64,000 nt of DNA from Marisediminitalea aggregata (GTDB lineage Bacteria; Pseudomonadota; Gammaproteobacteria; Enterobacterales; Alteromonadaceae): contig NZ_FQWD01000007.1 in NCBI RefSeq assembly GCF_900129565.1, forward strand, positions 236,339 through 300,338. Direction: 5' to 3'. The notes under the pieces were generated by a model. That model searched no databases and was not told where the DNA came from. It saw nothing but the letters and a program-made list of their open reading frames with translations. Below, one piece after another: positions 8,991 through 17,917 of the stretch (position 1 is its first letter; each line of letters opens with the position of its first letter). Position numbers and translations under genes: made by a program.

Positions 8991-10847
8991 ATGCACATTC
9001 CAACACAGAAAATACTTAAAGTCAGCGCCATTGCAATCGCGATAAGCGGGCTAATGGCCTGCTCTCCGGCGCCTCAATCAACATCACCAGCCACCACGGC
9101 TGACACTGAGCGCCCCGCTCAAATGCAATCCGAGTCCGAGCGTCTTGCCGCGTTTTTTGAACGCACTTTTCAGGACGACTTGAAGCGTTCCCCACAGTTC
9201 CAAAGCTACTTGGGTATCAAATGGGACTATGACAAATGGGGGGATGTGAGCGATGCCTTTGCCGACGAGACTATCGCGATTGCTAAAAACCGACTACAGG
9301 AAATATCCCAGTTTGATACCAGCAAACTGAGCGAGCAGGAACAAATGAGCATTCGCCTGTTTAAGCTGGGTATTCAACGTGATTTAGAAAACGACAAATA
9401 CCGTCACCACACTTATATCGTGCATCAATTCAGAGCGGCACACACTTCCGTGCCCAGCTTCCTGATCAATATTCATCGGGTAACCAGTGTTGACGATGCC
9501 AAAGCGTATATTGGTCGTTTAGACAATGTGAAGGGCTATTTCGATCAAGTCATTGATCAGATGCAGCTTCGTGAAAACCTTGGGGTATTTCCACCGAAAT
9601 GGGCCTATGATCAAATGATTGAAGCATCGCAAAACGTGATCAGCGGCATACCTTTTGATTCATCAGACAAGCCCTCTACCCTGTGGAAAGATTTTAGCGA
9701 CAAGGTCGACGCCCTTGACCTGAGTGAAAGTGAAGCAGAGGCGCTAAAAGGCGAGGCCAAAGCAGCGCTACTCACTTCAGTTAAACCTGCTTATGAAAAA
9801 CTCATAGCCGCATTTGCACACCAAAAAACAGTCAGCCCCGAAGGCGATGGTGTATGGCGACTGCCCGACGGTGACAAGTGGTATCAAAATCGTCTGAACT
9901 GGTTTACCACCACAGACTTAACGGCTGATGAAGTTCACCAGATTGGTGTTGAAAATGTCGAACGCATCCACAATGCAATGCGGGACATCATGAAGCAGGT
10001 TGAATTTACCGGCACGCTACAGGAATTCTTCGAATTTATGCGTACCGACGAACAATTCTACTATCCCAATACCGATGAGGGCCGTGACCGTTACCTGGCT
10101 GAAGCCACAGCCGCTATCGATACCATGCGTGAAGCGTTACCCGACTATTTTGGTTTGACGCCTAAAGCGCCCATGGTTGTGAAACGCGTAGAAGCGTTCC
10201 GCGAAAAGTCAGCAGGCAAAGCTTTCTATCAGAACCCTGCGCAGGACGGTTCGCGCCCGGGTATCTACTACGCGAACCTGTACGACATGAACGCCATGCC
10301 TACCTATCAAATGGAAGCATTGGCTTACCATGAAGGTATTCCGGGTCACCACATGCAACGTGCTATTGCCCTTGAGCTGGAAGGCATTCCTCAATTTCAG
10401 AAATTCCTGAGCTTTACTGCCTACACCGAAGGCTGGGGCTTATACACAGAAGAACTGGCCAAGGACATGGGCTTTTACAAAGACCCCTACTCCGACTTCG
10501 GACGCCTGGCAATGGAACTATGGCGCGCGTGTCGCTTAGTGGTAGATACCGGCATTCACGCCCAAAAATGGAGCCGTGAAGAAGCCATTGACTACCTCAT
10601 CCAAAATACACCGAACCCGGAATACGATGCGATTAAGGCTATCGAACGTTATATTGCCATGCCTGGGCAAGCCACGGCTTACATGATTGGAAAACTCAAA
10701 ATCATGGAATTGCGTGAAACAGCCAAGGCTACACTGGGCGACAAGTTCAGTTACCCTGAATTCCATGACGTGGTGCTGAAAGACGGCCCGGTGCCACTGT
10801 CTGTGCTGGAAGAAAAAGTGAATCAGTGGGTGACTGGTAAACTATAA
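8991..10847 (+). CDS. DUF885 family lipoprotein (putative zinc-dependent hydrolase)
   Basis: This 618-residue protein begins with a lipoprotein signal peptide (lipobox LMAC followed by SPAP), so it is membrane-anchored outside the cytoplasm. It contains HEGIPGHH at residues 447-454 and TEGWGLYTEEL further on. These are the zinc-binding and catalytic signatures of DUF885, a thermolysin-like metallopeptidase relative. The start lies 7 bases after the batD stop, so it may be read from the Bat operon, but the family is widespread and not tied to Bat. A good terminator follows. The substrate is unknown. Confidence 0.88.
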   Translation: MHIPTQKILKVSAIAIAISGLMACSPAPQSTSPATTADTERPAQMQSESERLAAFFERTFQDDLKRSPQFQSYLGIKWDYDKWGDVSDAFADETIAIAKNRLQEISQFDTSKLSEQEQMSIRLFKLGIQRDLENDKYRHHTYIVHQFRAAHTSVPSFLINIHRVTSVDDAKAYIGRLDNVKGYFDQVIDQMQLRENLGVFPPKWAYDQMIEASQNVISGIPFDSSDKPSTLWKDFSDKVDALDLSESEAEALKGEAKAALLTSVKPAYEKLIAAFAHQKTVSPEGDGVWRLPDGDKWYQNRLNWFTTTDLTADEVHQIGVENVERIHNAMRDIMKQVEFTGTLQEFFEFMRTDEQFYYPNTDEGRDRYLAEATAAIDTMREALPDYFGLTPKAPMVVKRVEAFREKSAGKAFYQNPAQDGSRPGIYYANLYDMNAMPTYQMEALAYHEGIPGHHMQRAIALELEGIPQFQKFLSFTAYTEGWGLYTEELAKDMGFYKDPYSDFGRLAMELWRACRLVVDTGIHAQKWSREEAIDYLIQNTPNPEYDAIKAIERYIAMPGQATAYMIGKLKIMELRETAKATLGDKFSYPEFHDVVLKDGPVPLSVLEEKVNQWVTGKL

Positions 10848-10871
10848 ACCTACCGCTATTTCAACACATTC

Positions 10872-10901
10872 AAAAAGGAGCTTCGCGCTCCTTTTTTGTT
10901 T
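10872..10901 (+). terminator. Rho-independent terminator after the DUF885 gene
   Basis: The stem AAAAAGGAGC/GCTCCTTTTT with loop TTCGC is followed by a T-rich run. It ends the Bat/DUF885 transcription unit. Confidence 0.9.
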
Positions 10902-10960
10902 TTTTGAAAAAAAACGCCTAATGTTGAAATTTGTTTTGAAGCGTGTCGGTCTATAAGGAC

Positions 10961-11470
10961 ATGAAAGAAAAATCTCAACGCTATGAAGCCTTAGTACGCG
11001 CGCTGCACGCCGATGTGTACCGCTACGCCTACTGGCTCACCAATGACAAAGCGACTGCCGAAGATATTGTGCAGGAAACGTTTTTGCGCGCCTGGCGCGC
11101 GCTCGACTCCTTGCAGGATGAAAAGGCCGCGAAGTCCTGGCTTATAACCATACTTCGTCGCGAAAACGCCCGGCGATTCGAGCGTAAACAGTTTGATTTG
11201 GTCGATATCGACGATGTGTCCGTATCCTCATCTGATTGTCACGACAATGACGCAGAGGTTCGCCAGCTAAGACGTGCAATGGCGAAGCTGGATGAGGATT
11301 ACCGGGAGCCACTCGTACTTCAAATCCTGTTCGGCTTTAGTGGTGATGAAATAGCCCAACAACTGGATTTAAATAAAAATACCGTAATGACACGATTATT
11401 CAGAGCCCGCGCACAGCTAAAAGAGGCGCTGGCTCCCAATCAACCAGAAAGAGGTCGCCAAAATGGATGA
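10961..11470 (+). CDS. ECF-type RNA polymerase sigma factor
   Basis: This is a sigma-70 family factor of the extracytoplasmic-function group. Region 2 is recognisable in YRYAYWLTNDKATAEDIVQE and region 4 in FSGDEIAQQLDLNKNTVMTR, with a linker and no sigma-1 or sigma-3 domain. The ATG at 10961 is preferred because TAAGGAC precedes it. A GTG six codons earlier would give 175 instead of 169 residues. The stop overlaps the DUF3379 gene by 8 bases (ATGGATGA), the usual coupling of a sigma factor with its regulator. It lies behind a terminator and so has its own promoter. Its regulon is unknown. Confidence 0.9.
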   Translation: MKEKSQRYEALVRALHADVYRYAYWLTNDKATAEDIVQETFLRAWRALDSLQDEKAAKSWLITILRRENARRFERKQFDLVDIDDVSVSSSDCHDNDAEVRQLRRAMAKLDEDYREPLVLQILFGFSGDEIAQQLDLNKNTVMTRLFRARAQLKEALAPNQPERGRQNG

Positions 11471-12164
11471 GTTAGAATTTCGGCGCCGCATATATGCTAA
11501 CCCTGCGGATACCGACGAAGCCTTAGTGCAAGCAGCAAACGACGATCAAGGGTATGATGATTTTTGGCAGGATGTTAAACGACTGGACGACAAACTGACG
11601 CGCGCGGTAGATATCCCCGTGCCCGACGACTTAGCTGACAAATTAATTTGGCAACAAAGTGTCCGTGAGTTTGCCCACAAAAAACGGAAAAATCGCTGGT
11701 ACATTGGACTGGCTGCCAGTGTCGCCCTCACCGTGGGCGTAGGTATTACGGCCTGGCAACAGCAACATGTCTCTTTAGGCGAAGCGGCCCTTGCACACAT
11801 GTATTATGCCGAACATGAAACGCCAGTAGGCGACGTGCCGGTGACGGCCCAAATTGCCAATGCAAAGCTGGCACAATTTGGCGCAGAACTGGACCCGGCG
11901 ATTGGCAAAATTGCCTCGGTTAATTACTGTCACCTGGACACGATCCGCAGCTTGCATTTGATCATCGAAACCGCGCAGGGTCGCATGTCAGTATTCCTAG
12001 TTCCCGAAAAAAACCACCCGGTGAAAAATGGGTTTGCCGATAGCGTGTACGAAGGCATGTCCTATGCGTTACACCAAACTAATGTGTTAGTGGTAGGCGA
12101 GAAAGGCGCCGATATTCCAGCGTTCCAGAACGTACTTAAGCAACGCTTGAAATTCTCAGCGTAA
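11463..12164 (+). CDS. DUF3379 family membrane protein, probable anti-sigma partner
   Basis: This 233-residue protein has a cytosolic N-terminal domain of about 75 residues, one transmembrane helix (about 79-97, WYIGLAASVALTVGVGITAW) and a periplasmic C-terminal domain. The C-terminal part carries the DUF3379 pattern, including a conserved HMYYAEHE segment and NYCHLD. The arrangement and the 8-base overlap with the sigma factor gene are those of an anti-sigma factor. The family is regularly found next to such sigma factors in Alteromonadales and Vibrionales. Direct inhibition of the sigma factor is inference. Confidence 0.8.
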   Translation: MDELEFRRRIYANPADTDEALVQAANDDQGYDDFWQDVKRLDDKLTRAVDIPVPDDLADKLIWQQSVREFAHKKRKNRWYIGLAASVALTVGVGITAWQQQHVSLGEAALAHMYYAEHETPVGDVPVTAQIANAKLAQFGAELDPAIGKIASVNYCHLDTIRSLHLIIETAQGRMSVFLVPEKNHPVKNGFADSVYEGMSYALHQTNVLVVGEKGADIPAFQNVLKQRLKFSA

Positions 12165-12188
12165 ACCTGATTTAGATTCTCAAGGCAA

Positions 12189-12214
12189 TGCGGCTTATCC
12201 TCAGATGAGCCGCA
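12189..12214 (+). terminator. Weak hairpin after the sigma/DUF3379 pair
   Basis: TGCGGCT pairs with AGCCGCA around a 12-base loop. Only a short T-poor tail follows, so intrinsic termination is uncertain. Confidence 0.35.
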
Positions 12215-12359
12215 CTTAATCTGGCCGCCTTACAATTCTCGTTTTAACTCCCTATACATCTCCCCTACCGTTTATTCGAGCCGCTTGCTGGTAACGCATC
12301 ACCCCATCCTGATATAGTAAAAACAAACACTATAACGATAACGATTGAAGGAAGCGCTA

Positions 12360-13871
12360 ATGGCAGTTGGCACCATGGTCTCATTGGGCCTGTATTTTTT
12401 AGTGATGTTAGGCATTGGTTGGTATGGCTACAAAGAAGCTGACACCAGTGTTGAAGGCTACATGTTAGGTGGCCGGAAATTAGGCCCAGCGGTAACAGCC
12501 CTGTCTGCAGGCGCCTCAGACATGAGTGGCTGGATGCTGATGGGATTACCTGGGGCAATGTATGTAGCAGGTATTTCTGCTGCCTGGATAGCTATCGGCC
12601 TTACCATCGGCGCCTTTCTTAATTATATTTTGGTTGCTCCTCGCCTGCGCGTATACACCGAAATTGCCAACAACGCGATCACCTTACCCGATTACTTCGA
12701 AAACCGCTTTGCCGACAACAGCCGTATGCTGAGAGTCATTGCCTCGGTAGTCATTGTGATTTTCTTTACGCTGTACACGTCTTCGGGCGTCGTTGCAGGC
12801 GGCAAGTTATTCGAGTCTTCTTTTAACCTGAGCTATGAACTGGGCCTTTATGTTACCGCCGGTGTTGTGGTGGCTTATACGCTGATTGGCGGCTTTATGG
12901 CGGTGAGCATGACCGACTTTGTACAAGGTTGCATCATGTTCATCTCGCTGATTCTGGTACCCGTTGTGGTTGTCATGGAGCTGGGCGGTTTGTCTCAGGC
13001 TAATCAGGTGATCAACAATATCGACCCGGCTATGTTCGATTTATTTACCGATGCAGCCAGCGGTACAACGCTGTCATTCATTGGCATTTTGTCGTTGCTC
13101 GCCTGGGGATTCGGCTATTTTGGTCAGCCGCACATCATCGTTCGCTTTATGGCAATTCGCTCTGTAAAAGCGGTTCCGGTTGCTCGTCGTATTGGCATGA
13201 GCTGGATGATTTTGTCGATTACCGGTGCATTGATGACCGGCTTGTATGGCCTTGCTTACATCACTCAGCAACCCGATGTAACTATAGACCCTGAAACCAT
13301 TTTTATTTACCTCTCTCAGATCTTGTTCCATCCTCTCATTGGCGGCTTTTTACTGGCAGCTATTCTGGCCGCGATCATGAGTACTATTTCATCGCAGTTG
13401 CTGGTGACGTCCAGCTCGTTAACCAGTGATTTTTATCAGATATTCCTGCGCAAAGACGCCTCAGAGGGCGAACTGGTTATCGCTGGTCGGGTATCCGTCG
13501 TTCTGGTAGCTGCCGTTGCGATTGGTTTGGCTTACGATCGTGATAGTACGATTTTATCGCTGGTGAGTAACGCCTGGGCCGGTTTTGGTGCGGCATTTGG
13601 CCCGTTAGTGCTTTTCAGTTTGTTCTCTCGTAACATGACGCGCGCAGCGGCATTTGCAGGCATGATTACAGGAGCTGCTACTGTTCTGCTGTGGATTTAC
13701 CTGCCAGTGCAAATTGAAGGGCAGAGTTTAAGCCAGTGGATGTACGAAATCGTCCCGGGATTCGTGCTTTCCAGTATCGCTATTGTTGTGGTAAGTAAAT
13801 TCACCCAGCCACGAGAAAGCGTACAAGCCACCTTCGCTAGATTTGAAGACGCGCTTCACCAACAGCGTTAG
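12360..13871 (+). CDS. putP: Sodium/proline symporter PutP
   Basis: This inner-membrane sodium:solute symporter (SSF family) imports proline with sodium. The 503 residues match the PutP length. The N-terminus has GYMLGGRKLGPAVTALSAGA followed by SDMSGWM, the SSF/PutP sodium-site region, and the chain shows about 13 hydrophobic spans. The ATG at 12360 is chosen because GAAGGAAG precedes it at a suitable distance. A TTG five codons upstream would include that ribosome-binding site in the coding region. The gene stands alone between two hairpins, with no putA in the window. A related solute cannot be excluded by sequence alone. Confidence 0.9.
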   Translation: MAVGTMVSLGLYFLVMLGIGWYGYKEADTSVEGYMLGGRKLGPAVTALSAGASDMSGWMLMGLPGAMYVAGISAAWIAIGLTIGAFLNYILVAPRLRVYTEIANNAITLPDYFENRFADNSRMLRVIASVVIVIFFTLYTSSGVVAGGKLFESSFNLSYELGLYVTAGVVVAYTLIGGFMAVSMTDFVQGCIMFISLILVPVVVVMELGGLSQANQVINNIDPAMFDLFTDAASGTTLSFIGILSLLAWGFGYFGQPHIIVRFMAIRSVKAVPVARRIGMSWMILSITGALMTGLYGLAYITQQPDVTIDPETIFIYLSQILFHPLIGGFLLAAILAAIMSTISSQLLVTSSSLTSDFYQIFLRKDASEGELVIAGRVSVVLVAAVAIGLAYDRDSTILSLVSNAWAGFGAAFGPLVLFSLFSRNMTRAAAFAGMITGAATVLLWIYLPVQIEGQSLSQWMYEIVPGFVLSSIAIVVVSKFTQPRESVQATFARFEDALHQQR

Positions 13872-13881
13872 TAAACATGTC

Positions 13882-13915
13882 GGCGGCTTACATGCGGTAA
13901 GCCGCCATTTAAATA
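13882..13915 (+). terminator. Hairpin terminator after putP
   Basis: A perfect 10-bp stem GGCGGCTTAC/GTAAGCCGCC with loop ATGCG is followed by an AT-rich tail with only short T runs. The stem is very stable but the T-tract is poor. Confidence 0.7.
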
Positions 13916-14082
13916 AAATATCTTTCTTTCCTCTCTCGTCATACCACTGCAATCAGGCGTATACTAAAGCACCCTGTATATACCAACAGAGCCTTAACCC
14001 TTTTGCCAGCGCGGCTTAAGCCATTCTCATATCAACGCGCTTCTGAATCATTGTGACAACTTTATGGCAAAGGAATAAAAGT

Positions 14083-14170
14083 GCTATTTCAAATAGCAAA
14101 ATGGCATAGCACAAATGCTTCTAAATATGTTAGGGTTCTATGTATATAATCATTTCGTATATAAACCTAA
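14083..14170 (+). promoter_or_regulatory. Candidate activator-dependent promoter of the cysDCQN operon
   Basis: The 315-base gap between putP and cysD holds no gene. Within it a perfect -10 box TATAAT lies at 14145-14150 with no recognisable -35 box, as expected for an activator-dependent promoter. A palindrome GCTATTT-C-AAATAGC (14083-14097) is centred about 67 bases before the predicted start point. That is the usual place for a LysR-type activator such as CysB. A second dyad (TTAGG ... CCTAA, 14130-14170) spans the -10 and the leader. Regulation by CysB is inference. Confidence 0.45.
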
Positions 14171-14186
14171 ACTTCGGACTCGATAA

Positions 14187-15101
14187 ATGACTGCAAGTAT
14201 CCCGTCAACCACCCATTTGAAACAACTCGAAGCCGAGAGTATCCATATCTTTCGTGAAGTCGCTGCGGAATTCGAAAACCCAGTGATGCTGTATTCCGTA
14301 GGCAAGGATTCCTCGGTGCTGTTACACCTGGCACGCAAAGCATTTGCGCCAGGCAAAATTCCATTCCCGTTATTACACGTGGACACCACGTGGAAATTTC
14401 GCGAAATGATAGAGTTTCGTGACCAGCAAGCGAAGAAACACGGTTTCAACCTGTTGGTACACATTAACCAGGAAGGTGTGGACATGGGTATGGGCCCATT
14501 CACACACGGTAGTGCCAAGCACACCGACGTTATGAAAACTGCAGCGCTGAAACAAGCGCTGAACAAATACAAGTTCGATGCCGCCTTTGGTGGCGCGCGC
14601 CGTGACGAAGAAAAATCACGTGCGAAAGAGCGCGTTTATTCATTCCGTGACAGCAACCACCGCTGGGATCCTAAAAACCAGCGCCCGGAACTTTGGAATA
14701 TCTACAACTCGCAAATCAACAAAGGCGAGAGCATCCGTGTATTCCCAATGTCGAACTGGACTGAGCTGGACATCTGGCAATATATCTACAAAGAAAACAT
14801 CGATATCCCTCAACTGTATCTGGCCAAGCCACGTCCTGTTGTGAAGCGCGATGGCGTTCTGATCATGGTTGACGATGACCGTATGCCGCTGGAAGAAGGC
14901 GAAGTACCAGAAATGAAATCAGTGCGTTTCCGTACATTGGGTTGTTACCCACTGACCGGTGCCGTTGAATCGACTGCCGCGACACTGCCAGAAGTTATTC
15001 AGGAAATGCTGCTGACCAAAACCTCCGAGCGTCAGGGTCGTGTGATTGACCACGATAGCGCTGGCTCGATGGAGAAGAAGAAGATGGAAGGGTACTTCTA
15101 A
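14187..15101 (+). CDS. cysD: Sulfate adenylyltransferase subunit 2 CysD
   Basis: This is the catalytic subunit of ATP sulfurylase and makes adenosine 5'-phosphosulfate from sulfate and ATP in the cytoplasm. The PP-loop motif [17 protein letters not shown] is near residue 37. Further family signatures are [15 protein letters not shown] and the C-terminal [12 protein letters not shown]. At 304 residues it has the family length. It leads an operon cysD-cysC-cysQ-cysN-permease and shares one base (TAATG) with cysC. Its GTPase partner CysN is encoded two genes downstream, not adjacent as in Escherichia coli. Confidence 0.97.
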   Translation: MTASIPSTTHLKQLEAESIHIFREVAAEFENPVMLYSVGKDSSVLLHLARKAFAPGKIPFPLLHVDTTWKFREMIEFRDQQAKKHGFNLLVHINQEGVDMGMGPFTHGSAKHTDVMKTAALKQALNKYKFDAAFGGARRDEEKSRAKERVYSFRDSNHRWDPKNQRPELWNIYNSQINKGESIRVFPMSNWTELDIWQYIYKENIDIPQLYLAKPRPVVKRDGVLIMVDDDRMPLEEGEVPEMKSVRFRTLGCYPLTGAVESTAATLPEVIQEMLLTKTSERQGRVIDHDSAGSMEKKKMEGYF

Positions 15102-15694
15102 TGGCCACCAATATCGTTTGGCATAAGCACGAGATCAATAAAACGACACGTGCAGAAAGCCTGGGCCAGAAACCGCGCGTGTTGTGGTTAACCGGTTTAA
15201 GCGGTTCGGGTAAATCTACCCTGGCCAACTTGCTGGAAAAGAAACTACACGAACAAGGTAAACACACTTATTTGCTGGACGGCGATAACGTGCGTCACGG
15301 CTTGTGTGGTGACCTTGGCTTTAGCGACAAGGACCGGGTAGAAAACATCCGCCGCATCAGTGAAGTCGCAAAGTTATTTGTAGACTCCGGACTGGTGGTG
15401 TTAACCGCGTTTATTTCTCCGTTCCAGACCGACCGCGATTTTTGCCGCAACTTGCTGGCAGAAGACGAATTCATCGAAGTCTTCGTTGATACACCGCTGG
15501 AAGTCTGTGAACAACGCGACCCGAAAGGCCTGTACAAAAAAGCACGCAGTGGCGAAATCAAACACTTTACCGGTATTGATTCTGCCTATGAAGCGCCAAG
15601 CTCCCCTGAGGTACATTTACCTTATCAGGAAGAATCTGCCGAAGACACGGCTGAGCGCTTGTTTAACCTGTTAACTGAAAAAGGATTGTTGTAA
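15101..15694 (+). CDS. cysC: Adenylyl-sulfate kinase CysC
   Basis: APS kinase phosphorylates adenosine 5'-phosphosulfate to 3'-phosphoadenosine 5'-phosphosulfate (PAPS). It shows the P-loop GLSGSGKS near residues 33-40, the [10 protein letters not shown] substrate motif and [20 protein letters not shown], all typical. At 197 residues it is normal. The start overlaps the cysD stop and its own stop overlaps the cysQ start, each by one base, so translation is likely coupled through the three genes. Confidence 0.97.
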   Translation: MATNIVWHKHEINKTTRAESLGQKPRVLWLTGLSGSGKSTLANLLEKKLHEQGKHTYLLDGDNVRHGLCGDLGFSDKDRVENIRRISEVAKLFVDSGLVVLTAFISPFQTDRDFCRNLLAEDEFIEVFVDTPLEVCEQRDPKGLYKKARSGEIKHFTGIDSAYEAPSSPEVHLPYQEESAEDTAERLFNLLTEKGLL

Positions 15695-16482
15695 TGGCCA
15701 TTACGGACCCTCTCGCTTTACAAGTTCTGGCAATTGCCAAAGAAGCGGGTGCAAAGATCATGGAAATCTATCAGCGTGATTTTGCGGTGTACGAAAAACA
15801 GGACACCAGCCCGCTGACAGAAGCCGACCTGGCTGCACATAAGTGCATCGTGGCCGGCCTTGAAGCCATTTCCGATCTGCCTATCCTGTCTGAAGAATCA
15901 GCTGATATTCCATGGGAAGAGCGTAAAACCTGGACCCGCTACTGGCTGGTCGACCCACTGGATGGCACCAAGGAATTCATTAAAAAGAACGGTGAATTTA
16001 CCGTCAACATTGCACTGATTGATGGCGGTAAGCCAATCATGGGTGTGGTGTATGCACCGGCTTTAGAAAAATCCTACGTAGGGATTGTTGGTCAGGGCGC
16101 CTGGACTGAGACCGCGGAAGGGGTAAACCCCATCTCGGCCAAGTTACACAGCGAAGGCGAAGTGTGGAAAGTGGTAGGTAGCCGCTCGCACCAAAGCCCC
16201 GAAATCAAAAACCTGCTGGAACTGCTTGGCGGTGAATCAGAGCTGGTTGCCATGGGCAGCTCTCTGAAACTGTGCCTGGTAGCAGAAGGCGAAGCGCACC
16301 TTTACCCTCGCCTGGGCCCAACCTCTGAATGGGATACCGGCGCAGCGCACGCTGTGGCACTGGCCGCAGGCGCAAACGTAACCGTACTGGACGGCGCAAA
16401 CCCACTGAATCCTGACGCTGAGGCTCTTACCTACAATCAGAAAGAGTCTGTGTTAAACCCTTATTTCCTCGTGAGTGCATAA
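15694..16482 (+). CDS. cysQ: 3'(2'),5'-bisphosphate nucleotidase CysQ
   Basis: This magnesium-dependent phosphatase of the inositol monophosphatase superfamily removes the 3'-phosphate of PAP, the by-product of PAPS use, and can also act on PAPS. The metal-binding motifs are present: EES at about residues 68-70, DPLDGTKEF near 88, and WDTGAAHA near 212. At 262 residues it has family length. It sits between cysC and cysN, overlapping cysC by one base, and so matches PAP removal to PAPS production in the same transcript. Confidence 0.95.
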   Translation: MAITDPLALQVLAIAKEAGAKIMEIYQRDFAVYEKQDTSPLTEADLAAHKCIVAGLEAISDLPILSEESADIPWEERKTWTRYWLVDPLDGTKEFIKKNGEFTVNIALIDGGKPIMGVVYAPALEKSYVGIVGQGAWTETAEGVNPISAKLHSEGEVWKVVGSRSHQSPEIKNLLELLGGESELVAMGSSLKLCLVAEGEAHLYPRLGPTSEWDTGAAHAVALAAGANVTVLDGANPLNPDAEALTYNQKESVLNPYFLVSA

Positions 16483-16484
16483 GC

Positions 16485-17900
16485 ATGAATAACGAAAACG
16501 AATTATTGAAAGAAGACATTCTGTCTTACCTTGACCAACACGAACACAAAGATCTACTGCGCTTTTTGACCTGTGGTAGCGTTGATGACGGTAAAAGTAC
16601 CCTGATCGGCCGCCTGCTGCACGACTCAAAAATGATTTATGAAGATCAGTTAGCCGCAATTACCCAGGACAGTAAAAAAGTAGGTACGACCGGCGACAAA
16701 GTTGACCTGGCGTTACTGGTTGACGGTCTGCAATCTGAGCGTGAACAAGGTATTACTATTGACGTAGCCTACCGCTACTTCTCAACCGACAAGCGCAAGT
16801 TCATCATTGCCGACACGCCGGGACACGAGCAGTACACGCGTAACATGGTGACCGGTGCCTCTACCTGTGACCTGGCCATCCTGATGGTTGATGCGCGCGC
16901 GGGTGTGAAAACACAAACACGTCGCCACTCCTTCCTGGTATCGTTGTTAGGTATCAAGCACGTTATCGTTGCCGTCAATAAAATGGACCTGATGAAGTAC
17001 AGCGAAGAGGTGTACAAAGAAATTCAGGCAGACTACAAAGAGTTCGCCAAGCAGTTGGATATCCCTGATATTCACTTCGTGCCCATTTCAGCCCTTGAAG
17101 GCGATAACGTAGTAAACCTGAGCGAACATACGCCTTGGTACGACGGTAAAACCCTGATGGAAATGCTGGAAAGCATTGAAATCAATAAAGATGCAAACAC
17201 TGACGACTTCCGCTTCCCGGTACAGTACGTCAACCGTCCTAACCTGGACTTCCGTGGATTTGCCGGTACCGTTGTGTCTGGTCAAATCAAGCCCGGAGAC
17301 GACGTAACAGCATTGCCTTCAGGCAAGACCTCTAAGGTGAAGCAAGTTGTCACCTTCGATGGCGACCTGGATGAAGCCTATGCGCCACTGGCAGTGACCC
17401 TGACGCTGGAAGACGAAATTGATATCTCTCGTGGCGACATGATTGTGAAGTCAGACAACAAGCCGTTGCTGAGTACACAATTTAAAACTCACCTGGTATG
17501 GATGGCTGAAGAGCCTATGATGCCGAACAAGCAATACATGTTTAAGTTCGCCACAAAAACCACCCCAGGCAGCGTTGCGGCTATCGATCACCTGATCGAC
17601 GTAAACACACTGGAGCACAGCCAGTCTCTGCACATGAACCTGAACGAAATCGGTGTGGTTGATGTGAAGTTTACCCAGCCTGTGCCTTGTGACCCGTACA
17701 AGCGCAACCGCGCAACCGGCGCCTTCATTGTAATTGATCGCTTAACCAACGGTACCGTTGGTGCAGGTATGATCATCGATGAACTGGCGAAGGATAAGCT
17801 GCACGGTGCCACTGAGTTCTCAGCCTTTGAGCTGGAATTCAATGAACTGGTTCGTAAGCATTTCCCTCACTGGAATGCCATCGATATTAGCAAGCTGTAG
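16485..17900 (+). CDS. cysN: Sulfate adenylyltransferase subunit 1 CysN (GTPase)
   Basis: This is the GTP-binding subunit that drives sulfate adenylation by CysD. The elongation-factor-type G motifs are clear: [16 protein letters not shown] (G1), [12 protein letters not shown] (G3) and NKMDL (G4), followed by beta-barrel domains. At 471 residues there is no C-terminal APS kinase domain, in agreement with a separate cysC. It starts 2 bases after cysQ and is 17 bases before the permease gene. Confidence 0.97.
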   Translation: MNNENELLKEDILSYLDQHEHKDLLRFLTCGSVDDGKSTLIGRLLHDSKMIYEDQLAAITQDSKKVGTTGDKVDLALLVDGLQSEREQGITIDVAYRYFSTDKRKFIIADTPGHEQYTRNMVTGASTCDLAILMVDARAGVKTQTRRHSFLVSLLGIKHVIVAVNKMDLMKYSEEVYKEIQADYKEFAKQLDIPDIHFVPISALEGDNVVNLSEHTPWYDGKTLMEMLESIEINKDANTDDFRFPVQYVNRPNLDFRGFAGTVVSGQIKPGDDVTALPSGKTSKVKQVVTFDGDLDEAYAPLAVTLTLEDEIDISRGDMIVKSDNKPLLSTQFKTHLVWMAEEPMMPNKQYMFKFATKTTPGSVAAIDHLIDVNTLEHSQSLHMNLNEIGVVDVKFTQPVPCDPYKRNRATGAFIVIDRLTNGTVGAGMIIDELAKDKLHGATEFSAFELEFNELVRKHFPHWNAIDISKL

Positions 17901-17917
17901 GAGCAGGATCTTACAAG

